NCBI GenBank assembly: GCA_002343455.1
Contig: DDSR01000028.1
Coordinates: 1-20,246, forward strand
Source: Deltaproteobacteria bacterium UBA2385
Lineage (GTDB): Bacteria > Myxococcota_A > UBA796 > UBA2385
Length of the DNA stretch: 20,246 nt
Direction: 5' to 3'
The notes under the pieces were generated by a model. The model was not told the DNA's origin. It saw nothing but the letters and a program-made list of their open reading frames with translations, and searched no databases. Positions 1 to 7,746 of this stretch are shown piece after piece. The position numbers were made by a program, and so were the translations under genes. How positions within the stretch are numbered: position 1 is the first letter of the stretch; each line of letters starts with the position of its first letter.

Positions 1-63
1 GCCCGACAATCTCCACCCCGAGAGCGGAAGCCCGCCCTCCCCCGTGCTAGCCTGCCGCCTGCC

Positions 64-876
64 ATGCCCCTGCGCTTCTCCGACTACCTCTCCGCCGCGT
101 TCTCCTGGCGCCCGCTGGGCATGCCGGTCTCGCCCAACTGGCTTGGCCTGGCCGGCTTCGCCCTCGCGGGCCTCCTCAACCCTGGCTTCTGGCTGCTGGG
201 CGCGGGGCTGGAGCTGGCCTGGCTCTACACCCTCACCCACAACGCCCGCTTCCGGGCCCTGGTCGAGAGGGAGCGCCAGCCGGCGGGCGAGGGCCTCGAC
301 CAGCGGCTCGCCTCGCTCGACGAGCTGGGACGGGCGCGCCTGCAGCGGCTGCACCGGCAGTGCGAGGAGCTGCTGCCCGAAGAGGGCGAAGACGCCGCCC
401 TGAGCGACGCCCTGGGCCATCTGCTGGCCGCCGCCTTCGACCTGCACGAGACGCGGGTGCGCATCGAAGAGGCGATGGCGGGCTGGCCGGAGCCGCTGCC
501 GATGCTGGTCAAGCGGCGAGCCAGCCTGGACACGCAGCTCGCCAGCGAACGCCTGGACGAGGCCCTGCGCCGCAGCCTGGAGAGCCAGGCCGAGCTGCTG
601 GACCGCCGCATCGAGGCCGCCCGGGCCGCGCAGGACCGCCTCGCCGTGATCGAGGCCGAGCTGCAGCGCATCGACGACCAGGTCGCCCTGCAGCGGGACA
701 TGGCCCTGCTGGAGGCCGACCCTACCTCGACCGCCCAGCGGGTCGACCGGATCTCCAGCTCGCTGGCCTCCACCCAGGCCTGGCTCAGCGAGCACCGCAC
801 GCTCTACGGGCTGGAGCCCCAGCCCAGCGACACCCCCATCCCCCTGCGACGCCCCCCCCAGGGCCAGCGAAGCTGA
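64..876 (+). CDS. Membrane-anchored coiled-coil protein, function unknown
   Basis: The predicted protein has 270 residues. I do not recognise its family. Residues about 25-57 are hydrophobic and could form two short membrane helices with a turn near an Asn-Pro pair. From about residue 60 onward it is charged and rich in Glu, Arg, Leu and Ala, with heptad-like stretches around 155-235, suggesting a long helical or coiled-coil domain. The tail is Pro-rich. No signal-peptidase site is evident. The ATG at 64 lacks a clear Shine-Dalgarno sequence, and the 63 bases before it show no recognisable promoter. Its stop codon overlaps the ribosome-binding site of the next gene, so the two are probably co-transcribed and translationally coupled. 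A scaffold or partner role for the downstream membrane protein is inference only. Confidence 0.8.
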   Translation: MPLRFSDYLSAAFSWRPLGMPVSPNWLGLAGFALAGLLNPGFWLLGAGLELAWLYTLTHNARFRALVERERQPAGEGLDQRLASLDELGRARLQRLHRQCEELLPEEGEDAALSDALGHLLAAAFDLHETRVRIEEAMAGWPEPLPMLVKRRASLDTQLASERLDEALRRSLESQAELLDRRIEAARAAQDRLAVIEAELQRIDDQVALQRDMALLEADPTSTAQRVDRISSSLASTQAWLSEHRTLYGLEPQPSDTPIPLRRPPQGQRS

Positions 877-886
877 AGGAGGCCCC

Positions 887-2554
887 ATGGCCGATGGACC
901 GAAGACGACTGGACTCGGAAAGCTGCTCACGCTGATGATGATCATCGGCCTGGCGGGCCTGGGCACCTTCCTGATCGTTCGTGGAGGCTCAGACGAGGCG
1001 AAGCCGGTCGAGCCGACGGTCGCCGTGAATGAAGAAGCCGCCGCCGCGCCGGTCGAGGGCCTGATCGAGTCCGAGACCGCCGTGCCCCGCTTGGAGGGCG
1101 CCGGGACCTATACGCCGGTCAACAACACCGTGGTGGTCGAGCTCTCCGAGTACGCCGGCTACGCCGGGCTGATCGTCGCCAACGGCGGCCTGAAGCCCAG
1201 CGAGGACAGCTACTTCTTCACGCAGCACGGCTTCAAGGTCGAGATCAAGCTCTCCGAGGAGGAGAGCTGGTCGGCGCTCAACGCCGGCCGCATCGGCGTC
1301 AGCGCCACCACGGTCGACGTGCTCGCCGTCTACGGCAAGCAGCTCAACGTGGTCGTGCCCGCGCAGATCGGCTTCTCACGCGGGGCCGACGGGCTGGTGG
1401 TTCGCCAGGAGATCCGCCGCCTGAACGATCTGAAGGGCAAGGTGGTCCTGGCCAGCCAGTTCACCGAGGCCGAGTTCTTCCTGCGCTACCTCGCCCAGGA
1501 GGCGGGGATCCCGGTCAAGACGGTGCTGGACGAGGCCGCCCCCCTCGACCCCGAGGCGATCCACCTGCGCTTCGCCGAGGACGCCTTCGTGGCCGGCGAC
1601 GTGTTCCTGGCTGACCTGCAGGGGGCCGGCTCGTTCGCGGGTGTCCTGACCTGGGAGCCCAAGACCAGCGAGGTGATCGAGGGCTCCGGCGGCAAGGCCC
1701 GGCTGCTGACCAGCAACAAGAACCTGCTGGTCGTGGCCGACATCCTGCTCGTCAACCGCGGCTTCGCCGAGGCCTCGCCTGCCATGGTGCAGGGGCTGGT
1801 CGACGGCCTGCTGCACGGCAACCGCCTCGTGCGTGACCAGCAGACCGCCCAGCTCCCGGTGATCGCCTCGGCCTTCGGCTGGACCCCCGCCGAGGCCCAG
1901 GCCGAGCTGGCCAAGGTCCACCTCAGCAACCTACCCGAGTCCCAGGCCTTCTTCTCCGGCGCCATCGACATGGCCGGCAGCTTCGGCGGCATCTACCAGC
2001 TCGCCGTCTACGCCTACGGCCGCGAGCTGATCCGCGACGCGGTGGACAGCGCCCGCTTCCTCGACGGCGCGGCGCTGACCGCCCTGGAGGCCGCCGGTAC
2101 CTACAAAGAGCAGCAGATCTCCATCGCCCCCATCCGCCAGGCCCAGGGCACGGTCGAGCAGGACCCGCTGCTGTCCAAGGACATCCGCTTCCTGTTCGAG
2201 CCCAACTCCGAGAAGCTCGACATGCAGGACCCGGGCAACCTGGAGCGGCTGGCCGACCTCAAGCGCCTGCTCCAGCTCAGCCCCGGCTCGACCATCCTGC
2301 TGCGCGGCCACGTCGACGACAGCCTCGTGGCCGAGTTCCGCGCCAAGGGCGGCGAGGCCTTCGTCCGCCAGATGGCGCTCAAGGCGGTCGACCTCTCGCG
2401 CAGCCGGGCGGTGGCCGTCGAGGGCGCCGTGGTCGAGGTGCACAAGGTCGACGAGCAGCGCATCGAGACGGTCGGCCTGGGCTGGGACGAGCCCATCGGC
2501 CGCGACCCCGAGCAGAACCGCCGCGTCGAGGTGCAGTGGTTCACGGTCGAGTAG
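887..2554 (+). CDS. Periplasmic substrate-binding-like domain fused to OmpA-like domain, inner-membrane anchored
   Basis: The protein has 555 residues. Residues 11-31 form one hydrophobic helix after a short positive start, with no cleavage motif, so it is probably a signal anchor with the rest in the periplasm. Residues about 33-75 are an acidic, Ala/Pro/Val-rich linker. Residues about 78-400 resemble the SsuA/NMT1-type periplasmic binding fold: a start similar to 'LSEYAGYAGLIVANGG', then GVSATTVDVLAVYG and 'LNDLKGKVV'. Residues about 430-555 are OmpA-like, with the family's end pattern RIETVGLGWDEPIG...NRRVEV. OmpA-like domains usually bind peptidoglycan, so this could be a ligand sensor tied to the wall. 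No ABC permease or ATPase lies next to it, which argues against ordinary transport. The ATG at 887 has a strong AAGGAGG at 876-882. Domain calls are from remembered family patterns; the ligand is unknown. Confidence 0.85.
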   Translation: MADGPKTTGLGKLLTLMMIIGLAGLGTFLIVRGGSDEAKPVEPTVAVNEEAAAAPVEGLIESETAVPRLEGAGTYTPVNNTVVVELSEYAGYAGLIVANGGLKPSEDSYFFTQHGFKVEIKLSEEESWSALNAGRIGVSATTVDVLAVYGKQLNVVVPAQIGFSRGADGLVVRQEIRRLNDLKGKVVLASQFTEAEFFLRYLAQEAGIPVKTVLDEAAPLDPEAIHLRFAEDAFVAGDVFLADLQGAGSFAGVLTWEPKTSEVIEGSGGKARLLTSNKNLLVVADILLVNRGFAEASPAMVQGLVDGLLHGNRLVRDQQTAQLPVIASAFGWTPAEAQAELAKVHLSNLPESQAFFSGAIDMAGSFGGIYQLAVYAYGRELIRDAVDSARFLDGAALTALEAAGTYKEQQISIAPIRQAQGTVEQDPLLSKDIRFLFEPNSEKLDMQDPGNLERLADLKRLLQLSPGSTILLRGHVDDSLVAEFRAKGGEAFVRQMALKAVDLSRSRAVAVEGAVVEVHKVDEQRIETVGLGWDEPIGRDPEQNRRVEVQWFTVE

Positions 2555-2557
2555 GGC

Positions 2558-2881
2558 TCAGGGGCAGGAGATCCGGCTGCCGACGATGCCCTCGATCAGC
2601 CCGCCCGTGCCGCGGACGCTCGTGGCATCGTAGCTGAGCCGGCTGCCGTCGCCGTAGACGAAGGCGCCCGGCTCGGTCCGGCCCAGGGTGACCTGCTTGT
2701 TGCCCCCGTCGGGGTCCTGGATGGTCACCTTGGCGGGATCGCCCTCTTCGACGATGATCAGGGTGCGCTCGGCGCCGTCGATGACCTCAAAGCAGTGTTT
2801 CACGGTTCCTCCAGGGGTGGCCCCGCCGCAGCCGAGGGCGACCAGGGCGCAGACAGCGAAGAAGGCACGGAGCGTCGACAT
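2558..2881 (-). CDS. Small putative lipoprotein
   Basis: A 107-residue protein of unknown family. A short hydrophobic N-terminus ends in A-L-G-C, giving a probable lipidation site at Cys18; the Ala at -3 makes the lipobox non-ideal. The mature part is short and probably beta-rich. It holds two Cys, at 30 and 106 (the next-to-last residue), that could pair as a disulfide bridging the whole domain. The ATG is preceded by a good AGGAGG on the minus strand. It is the last gene of a minus-strand run behind the glycosyltransferase (42-base gap), and it converges on the OmpA-fusion gene with only 3 bases between the stop codons. Confidence 0.75.
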   Translation of the reverse strand: MSTLRAFFAVCALVALGCGGATPGGTVKHCFEVIDGAERTLIIVEEGDPAKVTIQDPDGGNKQVTLGRTEPGAFVYGDGSRLSYDATSVRGTGGLIEGIVGSRISCP

Positions 2882-2923
2882 CGGTGTCCTCCTCTCAGAG
2901 ACTGGGCGATAGGCCGGCGGCTG

Positions 2924-4156
2924 TCAAGGCAGCAGCGCGGCCAGGGCCTCTCTCCAGGCGAGCATCGCGGCCTCGGGCTCGATCCCGGCCCCGAGCTGCC
3001 CCGCGCGCTCAGCCAGCAGCGGGTCGCGGGCGAGGCGCAGGCAGGCCTGGACCAGCGAGCCCGGGTCGAGGGCCACCTGCATGGCCGAGAGGTGCAGCCC
3101 GCAGCCGGCCTGCTCGACCGCCATCGCGGTGATGGCCTGCTCGATGTGCCCGGGCACCGTCAGGACGGGCCGGCCGTAGCGCAGCGCGTGGTAGACCGTC
3201 AGCGTGCCCCCATGGCAGACGACGGCGTCGACCTGGGGGAAGACGCTGTCGGCGTCGAGCAGATCGGCCCCCGCCACCCGCGGGTGTCGCGGCAGGGGCA
3301 CCAGGCCGCCGGTGCTGATCACCAGCTCCAGGTCCTGATCCAGCAGGGTCTGGATCACGTCGAGGAAGGCCTCGGGCCGCCCGGTAGCGCCGAAGCTCAG
3401 GTAGAGGCGCGGGCGAGCGCCGCGGGGCGGGAGAGCGAGGCCGGGGGCGGGCAGCCGCGGGAAGAGGGGGCCGGGCTGGCTGGCGCCTTGGGGCAAGAAC
3501 CGCGCCGGGAGCAGGGCCGGCGGGTCCAGGACCAGGCTGCGGTCGCCGAAGCAGAGCTCGTGCGCGTACTGCCGGGCCCGACCGCCCGAGCTGGCCAGGT
3601 CGACCATGCCCATGGAGAGGAAGCCCGGCTGGAGCGGGACCGGCGTCTCGGGCGAGGACCCCTGCCAGCGCGGGTCCTTCAGGATCGCCTCGGGCGGCAG
3701 GCCCACGCAGGGGGCGTAGATGCGGGCGAGCTGGTCAAGCGTCGGCACCAGCGCGCAGTGCGGACCGAGCAGCGCCGCGGTGCTGAGGCTGATCGTCGGC
3801 AGCCCTCGGCGCTCGGCGGCGACGATCATGCTGCGGCGGTTGTCGACGACCACCAGCGCGGGCCTGCACCTCTCCAGCAGCTCCAGATCGGCGGCCAGGG
3901 CCCTCTCGAAGAGCTCGGACTCGACCAGCCGCGAGGAGAGGCCTCGGGCCGGACGGAGCAGCTCCTCCAGCGGCGGCTCGGCCAGCACCTCGACCGGCAG
4001 GGCCTGCTCTCCCATCACCCCGGGATCGGCGAAGCGGCCCGGCGCTCCGGCCAGCACCGGCTCATGGCCAAGGCCCTCCGCGTCGCGAGCGAGTCGCAGC
4101 AGCCGCCCGGCGTGGGCGAGGCTCTGCGAGAGGCCGGTGAAGAGCAGGCGCGCCAG
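2924..4156 (-). CDS. GT1-family (MGT/UGT-like) glycosyltransferase, probable CTG start
   Basis: This is a GT-B fold transferase that would move a sugar from a nucleotide donor to an unidentified acceptor. The C-terminal half carries the GT1 donor-site signature beginning HGGTLTVYHALRYGRPVL, with H315-G316-G317 when numbered from the CTG at 4156, followed by a VPGHIEQ-like segment. A canonical start exists only at GTG 4057 (377 residues). The same frame upstream reads ARLLFTGLSQSLAHAGRLL, which is the expected first strand and helix of a GT-B N-terminal Rossmann domain, so the protein almost certainly begins earlier. No ATG, GTG or TTG lies between the in-frame TGA at 4166-4168 and 4057. The CTG at 4154-4156, 9 bases past that stop and behind a weak GAGAG, is the best candidate and gives about 410 residues, typical of the family. 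It follows the DUF4157 gene in one apparent operon. Confidence 0.82.
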   Translation of the reverse strand: MARLLFTGLSQSLAHAGRLLRLARDAEGLGHEPVLAGAPGRFADPGVMGEQALPVEVLAEPPLEELLRPARGLSSRLVESELFERALAADLELLERCRPALVVVDNRRSMIVAAERRGLPTISLSTAALLGPHCALVPTLDQLARIYAPCVGLPPEAILKDPRWQGSSPETPVPLQPGFLSMGMVDLASSGGRARQYAHELCFGDRSLVLDPPALLPARFLPQGASQPGPLFPRLPAPGLALPPRGARPRLYLSFGATGRPEAFLDVIQTLLDQDLELVISTGGLVPLPRHPRVAGADLLDADSVFPQVDAVVCHGGTLTVYHALRYGRPVLTVPGHIEQAITAMAVEQAGCGLHLSAMQVALDPGSLVQACLRLARDPLLAERAGQLGAGIEPEAAMLAWREALAALLP

Positions 4157-4165
4157 GAGAGGCTC

Positions 4166-6712
4166 TCAGTTCCCGGAGTCGCCGGGCACGTCCAGCGCGC
4201 CGGTCGCGGCCTGCCCGCCGTTGCGGATCAGGTTCGTGATGTCGTCCACCGTGACGGTGCCGCCAATCGAGCTGAGCAGGTCGTGGTCCATCGTGATCTG
4301 CCCGCCCAGCCGGCCATGCAGGCGCAGCTTGGCGCCGGCCGAGACCTGGGCGCCCGCCGCGACCGAGAGCCCGACCAGGCCGTGCAGGTGCAGCTTGCGG
4401 ACCGCCGAGAGCAGGGTGTCGGCGATGGTGCGCATCTGGGTGGTGACCTGCGCGGGGCCGCTGCCGGTGGCCAGGAAGGTCGTCACATCGGTGTAGAGCT
4501 GCTGGAGCGGGGCGCCGCCCTCGGTGTAGCGGCTGCTGGCGGCGATGATCGAGCGGAAGATCGAGCGCACCTGGTCGGCGGAGAGCACGCTCTCCAGGTC
4601 CATGTAGCCCTCGATGCGGAAGCCGTAGCTGCGGTACTCGGCCGGCAACATCACGTTGAAGGCCCCCTGGCGCTTGGCCGCCAGGAAGTACTTGCGGCCG
4701 AGCTGGGCGCCGACGCTGAAGCGGCGCTTGAAGGTGCTGCCCGCCTGGATGCTGGCCAGGAATGTCTCGACCGAGCTGAAGGTGTCGGCCGTCATGTTGC
4801 CGATGGAGATCGAGGTCTCGCTGGCGGCCCCGTTGTATCGGTCCATGTCGCCGGTCTTGGCGTAGATCTGCCAGCGCGGCTCGGCCACCACCGGCTCGGT
4901 GTCGTTGGGTTGGCCCGTGATGCGCCAGGTGACCCGGATGCCGCCGCCGCCGTCGAAGCTGGGCAGCTGCGGCAGCGCCTGCGAGATGACCGGGATGGCG
5001 TGCACGATGCTGGCCGCCGCGGCCCCCTCGCCGTAGACGTCGACCTCCATCACGGAGGGCACCCGCACGCCCTCGGAGTCGGTGGTGAACTCCAGGTTGC
5101 GCTGCTCCATGCCCTGGGTCAGCTCGCCGCGCAGGTTGGCGAAGACCCCCGCCCGCATCCAGCGCTGCCACCACTTGGTCGAGCCGTTGTCGCGGGCGCC
5201 CTCCTGGTTGTTCCAGGTCCCGCCGCCCTGCTCGGTGTTCGCGCCGCCCGTCCGGACTCCGGCCTGGGCCAGGGCGTTGCCCTCCGCGAACTCCTTCATC
5301 TCGATCTTCGTCATCGTGTTGTAGCTCATGGGGTTGAAGCTACGGATGGTGCTGCTGAACAGGCTGAGGATGCTCATCGAGGCGCTGGTGTCGGCCTGCA
5401 TCAGGGCGATCAGGAAGGAGCCGAAGGCCGTGTCCTGGGTGACCGGGAAGTCGAACTCCTGGAGCACCACCTGCTTCAGGCCGGCCTGGAACTGCGCGGC
5501 CGCCTCGGCGCCGATGCCCAGCCCGCCCTCCTGGCCGCCCGCCCCTCGGCCCCCGCCGCGCCCGCCCAGGCCGACGAAGCCGCCGGCCCCGACGCCGGTG
5601 TCGAAGGCCTCGGTCATGATGCCGCCGCGCCGCAGCTTGAAGTTGCCGGCCGTGAAGTGGCTGACCGAGAAGAAGGCCTCGACCCCCAGGTAGACCGGGT
5701 AGCCGAAGGTCGCGCCGATGGCGCCGTCCATCTCCAGGCCCAGGCCGACCGGCCAGCCCTCGACCAGCAGCTCCTGCGCGTAGCGGCGCATCGGCTCCGG
5801 CGCGTGGCGGTACAAGAGCACCAGGGTCGGGCCCGAGAGCTCCTTCAGGATCGGGCCGACCGCCGGCCCCAGGGCGAAGAGCGGCACGGCGATGACCGCG
5901 ATGGCCCCGGCGGCGATGGCGATGCCGACGATGCGGGCGGCGGTCGCGACCTCGCTGCTGCGCAGGAACTCGGTGATGCGCTCGGCCGGCAGCTTGCGCA
6001 AGGCGTAGACCAGCAGGCCCGTGCCCGGGTTCAGCGTCAGCAGCCCGACGACGATCTCGACCTTGTGGGTGACCAGGAAGTCGATCGCCTTCTTGGCCGC
6101 CGCCTCGCCGAAGCGGCCCAGGAAGGCGATGAGCTGCGCGGCGTCTTCGATCTGGCGCATGGCCAGGTCCATCGCCCCGTCGCCGATCGCCGAGAGCGTG
6201 CCCCGCAGATCGAACTCGTGGCTCTCGCCGCCGGCGGTGCCGACGGTCACCTGGGTCTGCTGTCCGGCGAGCGCCTGGGCCGCCGCCGTGTTGGCGTCCG
6301 CCTCGGCGCCCCCGGCCCCCGGGTCCACCGTCTTACCCTGCCGCTGCTGCATCACGTGGGCCAGCTCGTGGGCCAGCACCTGCTCCTGCCCCTGGGCGCC
6401 CATCGCCGCGAAGGCCTCGCCCACCCAGACCGAGCTGCCGCGCGCCAGCGCGATCGCCCCCGCCGGGAGCCCCGCCTGGCCGGCGTCCCCGCCCACCAGC
6501 TTCACGTTGGAGAGCGAGGCCCCGAAGGAGGACTCCATCCGCCGCTGGAAGGAGGGCAGATCCCCCTTGAAGCCCGGGTCGGTCCGGTTCGCCGCCAGCG
6601 AGGCCTGGACCTGGCTGTTGGCCGGACCGGTCGGCGCGACGGTGGCGAGGCCGTCGTTGCCGACGGTCTCCTGGGGGCTGGGAGACGGGCTCTTGGTGCG
6701 GGACCTGGGCAC
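4166..6712 (-). CDS. eCIS-core (DUF4157) domain protein with HExxH motif, unknown C-terminal region
   Basis: The GTG at 6712 gives 848 residues. It has an excellent ribosome-binding site (GAGGTGAT) and avoids overlap with the divergent gene. Residues about 45-145 match the DUF4157/eCIS-core domain: conserved F..RMESSFGASLSNVKL, then H115-E-L-A-H119 followed by VMQQR, then E137-A-D-A, a possible third metal ligand. Such domains are frequent on proteins loaded into, or found with, extracellular contractile injection systems; whether they cleave peptides is not settled. Two hydrophobic stretches follow (about 217-237 and 256-286), then a Gly-rich segment (about 365-395). The last roughly 450 residues look beta-rich and I cannot assign them. 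No sheath, tube or baseplate genes lie in the window, so it is an orphan here. A toxin, a processed surface protein or an accessory protease are all possible. Confidence 0.87.
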   Translation of the reverse strand: MPRSRTKSPSPSPQETVGNDGLATVAPTGPANSQVQASLAANRTDPGFKGDLPSFQRRMESSFGASLSNVKLVGGDAGQAGLPAGAIALARGSSVWVGEAFAAMGAQGQEQVLAHELAHVMQQRQGKTVDPGAGGAEADANTAAAQALAGQQTQVTVGTAGGESHEFDLRGTLSAIGDGAMDLAMRQIEDAAQLIAFLGRFGEAAAKKAIDFLVTHKVEIVVGLLTLNPGTGLLVYALRKLPAERITEFLRSSEVATAARIVGIAIAAGAIAVIAVPLFALGPAVGPILKELSGPTLVLLYRHAPEPMRRYAQELLVEGWPVGLGLEMDGAIGATFGYPVYLGVEAFFSVSHFTAGNFKLRRGGIMTEAFDTGVGAGGFVGLGGRGGGRGAGGQEGGLGIGAEAAAQFQAGLKQVVLQEFDFPVTQDTAFGSFLIALMQADTSASMSILSLFSSTIRSFNPMSYNTMTKIEMKEFAEGNALAQAGVRTGGANTEQGGGTWNNQEGARDNGSTKWWQRWMRAGVFANLRGELTQGMEQRNLEFTTDSEGVRVPSVMEVDVYGEGAAAASIVHAIPVISQALPQLPSFDGGGGIRVTWRITGQPNDTEPVVAEPRWQIYAKTGDMDRYNGAASETSISIGNMTADTFSSVETFLASIQAGSTFKRRFSVGAQLGRKYFLAAKRQGAFNVMLPAEYRSYGFRIEGYMDLESVLSADQVRSIFRSIIAASSRYTEGGAPLQQLYTDVTTFLATGSGPAQVTTQMRTIADTLLSAVRKLHLHGLVGLSVAAGAQVSAGAKLRLHGRLGGQITMDHDLLSSIGGTVTVDDITNLIRNGGQAATGALDVPGDSGN

Positions 6713-6715
6713 GGG

Positions 6716-6723
6716 ATCACCTC
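6716..6723 (-). promoter_or_regulatory. Ribosome-binding site deciding the GTG start of the DUF4157 gene
   Basis: The minus strand reads GAGGTGAT three bases before GTG 6712, a near-perfect match to the anti-Shine-Dalgarno with good spacing. The open frame continues to 6904, but those extra 64 codons overlap the divergent ArsC-family gene and show no family similarity. Confidence 0.7.
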
Positions 6724-6820
6724 GCAATTCCCGCGAGTCTACCTCAGTGTTGCCGCCCCCGCGCCGCGACCCGCGGATTGTCACACTTCGGGCGGTTAGG
6801 AGACCGTCCGGGAGGACTCC

Positions 6821-7168
6821 ATGAAGATCACCGTCTACGGCATCCCCAGCTGCGGCACCGTCAAGAAGGCCCGCGCCTGGCTCGACGCGCAGGGCCTCGA
6901 CCACGACTGGGTCGACTTCCGCACCACGGCCCCCGAGCCCGCACGCGTGGCCCGCTGGGTCGCGGCCTTCGGCAGCGGGCCGATGCGCAACACCTCGGGC
7001 GGCGCCTACCGCGAGCTGCCCGCCGAGAAGGCCGACTGGGACCAGGCCGAGTGGACCCGCCGCTTTCAGGGGGATGCGATGTTGATCCGCCGCCCGGTGG
7101 TGGAGATCGACGGGCAGCCGGCGCTGGTCGGCTTCAAGGAAGAGGCGTGGCGGGGCCGGCTGGGCTGA
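6821..7168 (+). CDS. ArsC/Spx-family thioredoxin-fold protein (YffB-like)
   Basis: The protein has 115 residues, the usual size for the family. It begins with the family's MKITVYGIPSCGTVKKARAW pattern, where Cys11 is the redox-active cysteine, and contains the later conserved region LIRRPVVEIDG. This fits the YffB/ArsC-related branch rather than a proven arsenate reductase, since no arsenite pump or ArsR regulator is nearby. The role is probably thiol-dependent reduction in the cytoplasm; substrate unknown. GGGAGG stands just before the ATG. The 108 bases between it and the divergent DUF4157 gene must hold both promoters, but I see no convincing -35/-10 pair. The next gene overlaps its 3' end. 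Confidence 0.88.
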   Translation: MKITVYGIPSCGTVKKARAWLDAQGLDHDWVDFRTTAPEPARVARWVAAFGSGPMRNTSGGAYRELPAEKADWDQAEWTRRFQGDAMLIRRPVVEIDGQPALVGFKEEAWRGRLG

Positions 7169-7743
7169 GGGGTGCCCCTCCGAGCTGCGTCGACGGACTG
7201 CGCCTGCTGTCGCCCCTCCTCGACCCCGAGCAGGCCGACCGGATCATGGCCGAGCTGGTGGCCGAGACCCCCTGGGAGGCCCACAGCTTCACGATCTTCG
7301 GCCGCACCGTGCCCATGCCGCGCCTGATCCAGATGTACGGCCCCCACGGCTACCGCTACTCCGGCCTGAGCCACCCGCCGCGCCCCCTCGGCCCGCGGCT
7401 GGAGGCCCTGCGGCAGCAGGTCCAGGGGGCCACCGGCCTCGCCTTCAACAGCGTGCTGCTCAACCTCTACCGCAGCGGCCAGGACAGCATGGGCTGGCAC
7501 CGGGACGACGACTACCCCCACGGCGGCCAGCCCGCGGTCGCCAGCCTGAGCCTGGGGGCCACCCGGCGCTTCCGGCTACGCCCCTGCGGTGGAGGCGAGG
7601 GAGTGGCCCTCGACCTGGAGAGCGGCAGCCTGCTGCTGCTCTCAGGCGAGGCGCTGACCGGCTGGCAGCACGCCCTCCCCCGAACGGCTCGCCCGGTGGG
7701 CCCCCGCCTGAACCTGACCTGGCGGCAGATGGAGGGGGCCTGA
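7147..7743 (+). CDS. alkB: AlkB-like 2-oxoglutarate/Fe(II) dioxygenase
   Basis: AlkB-family enzymes oxidatively remove alkyl groups from nucleic-acid bases, using Fe(II), O2 and 2-oxoglutarate. From GTG 7147 the protein has 198 residues, a usual length for the short bacterial ALKBH2/3-like group. Seen: the FNSVLLNLYR..QDSMGWH region, iron ligands H118-x-D120 and the distal H175, and R187-x-N-x-T-x-R193, the family's RxNxTxR motif that binds 2-oxoglutarate. The order PRLIQMYG, YRYSG, SLSLGATRRF is also typical. The start is a choice: GTG 7147, behind AAGGAAGAGG and overlapping the previous gene by 22 bases, keeps the whole N-terminal region; ATG 7246 would cut it. It probably shares a transcript with the ArsC-family gene and ends 3 bases from the convergent miaE stop. 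Confidence 0.9.
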   Translation: MAGPAGLRGAPPSCVDGLRLLSPLLDPEQADRIMAELVAETPWEAHSFTIFGRTVPMPRLIQMYGPHGYRYSGLSHPPRPLGPRLEALRQQVQGATGLAFNSVLLNLYRSGQDSMGWHRDDDYPHGGQPAVASLSLGATRRFRLRPCGGGEGVALDLESGSLLLLSGEALTGWQHALPRTARPVGPRLNLTWRQMEGA

Positions 7744-7746
7744 GCC

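Noticed and set aside
6721..6737. Inverted repeat CTCGC...GCGAG in the DUF4157 leader
   Set aside because: Only five base pairs with a seven-base loop and overlapping the ribosome-binding site; too weak to call a riboswitch or operator.
2795..6799. Plus-strand open frame of 1334 codons opposite the DUF4157 and glycosyltransferase genes
   Set aside because: It is a GC-driven shadow: the translation is Arg/Gly/Ala/Gln/Asp-rich low complexity with no family pattern, while the opposite strand carries recognisable domains.
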